From: an uncultured bacterium
GTDB taxonomy: Bacteria; Cyanobacteriota; Vampirovibrionia; Gastranaerophilales; Gastranaerophilaceae
Assembly: GCA_945910925.1 (NCBI GenBank)
Contig: CAMDZX010000077.1
Span: 1-8,705 of the forward strand
DNA length: 8,705 nucleotides
Direction of reading: 5' to 3'
Shown: positions 6,112-8,705 of the stretch, piece after piece
Numbering within the stretch: the first letter of the stretch is position 1
Layout of the letters: the number at the start of each line of letters is the position of its first letter
Notes under the pieces: generated by a model
Seen by the model: the letters and a program-made list of their open reading frames with translations, nothing else
What the model was told of the DNA's origin: nothing
Databases searched by the model: none
Made by a program: the position numbers and the translations under genes

Positions 6112-7470
6112 TTAGTTTGCACCCTGATTTTTATTACGCCATACATAATACACAGGGAGTCCGACAAGAGTTATCAAAAGTCCCGGTAATGTATAAGCAG
6201 GTTTAAAACAGGTAAGGCAAACTATTATATACCCCGTTATCAAAAGATAAAAAACAGGAACAACTGTCCATACCTTAAACTTCATATTTTTCAGACCTTG
6301 ACGCCTTCTGTTTATAAAAATTCCAAATGTTGTTATCCAATAAAAAATTAACGTTGTATAAATAACATAATCCAATAACTGAGTATAATTTCCCCAGAAA
6401 ACAAGAATACAAACCCATAAACATTGTACCCATAAAGAATTATACGGAACACGTTTATGCCTGTCTATCGCAGCAAGACCTCTAAAAAAGGCTCTGTCTT
6501 TTGCCATATTATAATAAACTCTTGCCCCCGCAAGAATTATTCCGTTTGCACTTCCAAATGCAGAAATCATAATAATAACGGCAGCAATTGTTTTTCCTAC
6601 ATGCCCGAATACAGATGACATTAATTGTGCCGCAACAATATCCTCAGGGGCATTTTGTATAAGTTCTAAAGGTAAAGCCGATACATAGATACTGTTAATC
6701 AAAAAATATAGAGCAAGAACAATTGTTGTACCGACAAAAAGTGCTTTGGGTATCGTCTTTTCAGGCTTATCAATATCTCCCGACACAAATGTAATATTGT
6801 TCCACGTAATAGATGCAAACAACGCCCCCACAGTCGCCGTTGCAAGAAGATTTATTGTATCAGTACCATAATGTACAGGCATAGATAAATTCATATGCAA
6901 AGTATTCAAATTTGCACCAAATAATAAACCTAAACCGACTATACCAATCATTGAAACAACTTTTGTCACGGTAAATAAATTTTGAGTTACCACACCGTGC
7001 TTCAAGCCTCTTGAATTAATAAAAGTCAGAAATATCACGACTAAAACCGTAAAAATCTTTTGTGTCGAAATTGGTAAAGAACCAAAATAAAACAAACAAT
7101 TATCTGCACTTATACAAGGAATCAGAAGTCCGATAAATTTAGAAAACGCCGTACAAACTGCTGCAATAATCCCTGTTTGTATAACAAGAAACGTCGTCCA
7201 GCCAAAAAGGAAAGCTATTGTATCATTATATATCTTTTTAAGATATATATATTGTCCGCCTTCTTCCGAAATGTTTGCAGAAAGCTCTGCAAAAGACAAA
7301 GCTCCGCACATAGTAACAACACCTGCAATAATCCATACAAGCATAAGAAGAAGCCCCGACTGAACCTGTCTTGCAATATCAGCCGATACGATAAAAATAC
7401 CGCAGCCAATCATAGAGCCGGCTACAACAGATATTGAATCGGATAAATTTAATTTATGCCTACAAGCCAT
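6112..7470 (-). CDS. APC-superfamily amino-acid permease
   Basis: This inner-membrane amino-acid transporter has about 12 predicted transmembrane helices and 452 aa from the ATG at 7470. Hallmarks are GSMIGCGIFIV in TM1 (18-28), which is the substrate- and ion-binding unwound region of APC carriers. The loop motif FAELSANISEEGGQYIYL follows TM2 (60-77), and a TM6 region with SGDIDKPEKTIPKA comes after it (230-243). A helix near 294-316 (ISAFGSANGIILAGARVYY) is also typical. The pattern resembles the LAT/SteT-like exchanger branch, but the substrate cannot be read from sequence; cationic, neutral or Ser/Thr exchange are all possible. An in-frame TTG at 7488 would add six residues. The ATG is preferred because family members begin shortly before TM1, though neither start has a Shine-Dalgarno sequence. 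It lies 25 nt after the YjbQ-family gene, probably in the same transcript. Confidence 0.88.
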   Translation of the reverse strand: MACRHKLNLSDSISVVAGSMIGCGIFIVSADIARQVQSGLLLMLVWIIAGVVTMCGALSFAELSANISEEGGQYIYLKKIYNDTIAFLFGWTTFLVIQTGIIAAVCTAFSKFIGLLIPCISADNCLFYFGSLPISTQKIFTVLVVIFLTFINSRGLKHGVVTQNLFTVTKVVSMIGIVGLGLLFGANLNTLHMNLSMPVHYGTDTINLLATATVGALFASITWNNITFVSGDIDKPEKTIPKALFVGTTIVLALYFLINSIYVSALPLELIQNAPEDIVAAQLMSSVFGHVGKTIAAVIIMISAFGSANGIILAGARVYYNMAKDRAFFRGLAAIDRHKRVPYNSLWVQCLWVCILVFWGNYTQLLDYVIYTTLIFYWITTFGIFINRRRQGLKNMKFKVWTVVPVFYLLITGYIIVCLTCFKPAYTLPGLLITLVGLPVYYVWRNKNQGAN

Positions 7471-7495
7471 AAATACAAAATAATACAAACATCAG

Positions 7496-7912
7496 CTACA
7501 TACAAATCTGGACACAAATGTTTCTTGAGCGATGCTTGTTATCAAAGTCAATCAAAACAATCTGTTGCCATGTTCCAAGATACAAAATTCCGTCAACAAC
7601 AGGTATCGTAACAGAAGAACCAATTATTGACGCAAGAATATGAGCATTTCCGTTTCCGTCATGCCAGGTCTCATCGTGATGATATATTCCGCCTGATGGT
7701 GCAATCTTATTGAATATTTCAGGTAAATCCTTCAATAATCCCGGTTCGTATTCTATTGTCGTAATCCCTGCGGTACTCCCTGCAACAGATACAATTACCG
7801 TCGCATTCTTAACGGGATGACAATTCAGGCAATTCTCAACCTTTTTGGTAATATCAATAATATCCGTAAACCCTTCTGTATTTACGGTAAACATCTCATT
7901 CACAACAGCCAC
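7496..7912 (-). CDS. YjbQ/UPF0047 family protein
   Basis: This is a small cytosolic protein of the YjbQ family. E. coli YjbQ has a weak thiamine-phosphate synthase activity, but the main physiological role of the family is unsettled. Motifs, counting from the longest in-frame start at 7921, are GSTAGITTIEYEPG (48-61), YHHDETWHDGNGNAH (80-94), the GSSVTIPVVDG segment (101-111) and LGTWQQI (115-121). The GSTA...TTIEYEPG form replaces the HTSA/NE form of the E. coli type and matches a known subgroup of the family. Three in-frame starts are possible. GTG at 7921 overlaps the Shine-Dalgarno itself, GTG at 7912 lies 8 nt after AAAAGGAG, and ATG at 7894 lies 26 nt after it. Spacing favours 7912 (138 aa). 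The family N-terminus (FTVNTEGFTDIIDIT) is kept by all three. Confidence 0.88.
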   Translation of the reverse strand: MAVVNEMFTVNTEGFTDIIDITKKVENCLNCHPVKNATVIVSVAGSTAGITTIEYEPGLLKDLPEIFNKIAPSGGIYHHDETWHDGNGNAHILASIIGSSVTIPVVDGILYLGTWQQIVLIDFDNKHRSRNICVQICM

Positions 7913-7920
7913 AATACACA

Positions 7921-7928
7921 CTCCTTTT
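7921..7928 (-). promoter_or_regulatory. Shine-Dalgarno that decides the yjbQ-family start
   Basis: AAAAGGAG on the minus strand is the best ribosome-binding site on this strand of the window. Its distance of 8 nt to the GTG at 7912 is optimal. The upstream GTG at 7921 starts on its last G and so cannot use it. Confidence 0.7.
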
Positions 7929-7951
7929 GTTACAAGAGCATGATAACATAA

Positions 7952-8674
7952 TTAAATCTTTGCGCCAACCCCGTTTTTAATCTTTTCCAATGCTTTTTTA
8001 CTTCCGCCTGTTTCTCTGGCATACTTTTCAACAAAGGATATGGACTCAACATCACGTGCAATTGCGTCTTGAAGTTTTACAATATCATCCGGTTTTAATC
8101 TTGAAATAATATTATCTGTATTTCCTTTACCGTTTACATCTTTTAATAATTTTTGAGATTTTTCATCAAAACCCGAAAAATCATTCTTCATAAAGTACCA
8201 TTTATGAAACTGTTGAATCAAATAATAAATATCAACCTCTTTTTCATCAACAATAAACAACGGTTCTGACTTAAAAGAAATTTTCTTAAAGAACAAGACA
8301 TTTATAAATAATGCTTTTGTACCCGTATGTTTGACAATAAGACCTTGTTCTTCACCTATTTTGGTAAGAAGTTCGTTTGCGTTTGAGATTTTAAAAACTT
8401 TGGTCTTGTGCTTCAAAATATAATCAAGAATTAACGACGCATCGTTGTTGAACTTTTTCAAGAGATTTTTTATATCATCTTCGAGTTTAGATTTTTTTGC
8501 TTCTAATTCAGCTTTTACAGCAATAGAACAACCTTTAGCAACATTTTTCAGATGTTTCTTATTACGGTTCAAGAAAAAACTAAGCTGCATAGTTATTAAC
8601 TGTTCTTGTAGTCTTAACAAAAACAAACTTACTTTTTTAAATAAATTGATAATCCCTAAAATACCCATATACAT
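7952..8674 (-). CDS. Conserved-looking hypothetical protein, 5' end uncertain
   Basis: I do not recognise this 240-aa product. It starts with a hydrophobic or amphipathic stretch (3-22, GILGIINLFKKVSLFLLRL). A charged, probably coiled-coil helix follows (about 52-78, AVKAELEAKKSKLEDDIKN). The middle is a mixed region with alternating hydrophobics (110-160, including LFINVLFF and the PLFIVDEKEVDIYYL stretch). The C-terminal helical region contains DAIARDVESISF and a lysine-rich tail. There is no catalytic motif, Walker box or cysteine cluster. The frame has no stop between the ATG at 8674 and the window edge, so the true start may lie outside. No Shine-Dalgarno precedes 8674, 8668 or the later Met29. 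However, the sequence from 8675 onward is nearly pure A/T and looks more like a promoter than coding sequence. It lies 39 nt upstream of the YjbQ-family gene and is probably co-transcribed with it. Confidence 0.65.
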   Translation of the reverse strand: MYMGILGIINLFKKVSLFLLRLQEQLITMQLSFFLNRNKKHLKNVAKGCSIAVKAELEAKKSKLEDDIKNLLKKFNNDASLILDYILKHKTKVFKISNANELLTKIGEEQGLIVKHTGTKALFINVLFFKKISFKSEPLFIVDEKEVDIYYLIQQFHKWYFMKNDFSGFDEKSQKLLKDVNGKGNTDNIISRLKPDDIVKLQDAIARDVESISFVEKYARETGGSKKALEKIKNGVGAKI

Positions 8675-8705
8675 ATAAAGTATTTTTTTATAAAATAATT
8701 TACTT

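Noticed and set aside
7177..7437. Open frames on both strands within the permease N-terminal half
   Set aside because: The permease frame explains the sequence with transmembrane helices and family motifs; the other frames are low-complexity and lack start signals.
8445..8678. 77-codon + strand frame opposite the 240-aa protein
   Set aside because: It is the complement of a Lys/Leu-rich coding region, giving a Phe/Ser-rich product with no start signal. The minus frame is far longer and fits the operon.

Overview
This is an AT-rich bacterial window with compact gene spacing. Gene content is mostly housekeeping: a tRNA methylthiotransferase, GDP-mannose synthesis, primosomal helicase PriA, an amino-acid permease and a YjbQ-family protein. 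The composition, a bacterial PC4-like protein next to priA, and several short lineage-type hypothetical proteins would fit an uncultured gut-type bacterium such as a Gastranaerophilales (Melainabacteria) member, or a low-GC Firmicute. That placement is a guess, because there is no rRNA or other marker here to settle it.

Layout. Positions 1-329 hold no gene. They contain a terminator for a + strand gene left of the window, G-rich and 8-bp tandem degenerate repeats, a palindromic repeat of the GTCATTGCGAG...GGCAATC type, and a long inverted repeat at the end of mtaB. Positions 330-3004 are a minus-strand pair, manC then mtaB, joined by a TAATG stop/start overlap. A 230-bp divergent spacer follows, with candidate promoters on both strands. 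Positions 3236-3546 carry a monocistronic 80-aa basic orphan protein with an unusual polypurine leader and its own strong terminator. Positions 3591-6089 are a + strand pair, a PC4-like ssDNA-binding protein and priA, 3 nt apart behind a recognisable sigma70-type promoter. Positions 6112-8674 are a minus-strand run in the order unknown 240-aa protein, YjbQ-family protein, APC permease. It converges on priA with only a 22-bp gap.

How the genes relate. manC supplies GDP-mannose for glycans, while mtaB modifies ANN-decoding tRNAs; no direct biochemical link is visible. The PC4-like/priA pairing makes functional sense, since both act on single-stranded or forked DNA. The other minus-strand run shows no obvious shared pathway. 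I found no CRISPR, IS element, phage gene, toxin-antitoxin pair or defence system. The best leads for something undescribed are the PC4-priA coupling, the 80-aa basic orphan and the 240-aa unknown protein.
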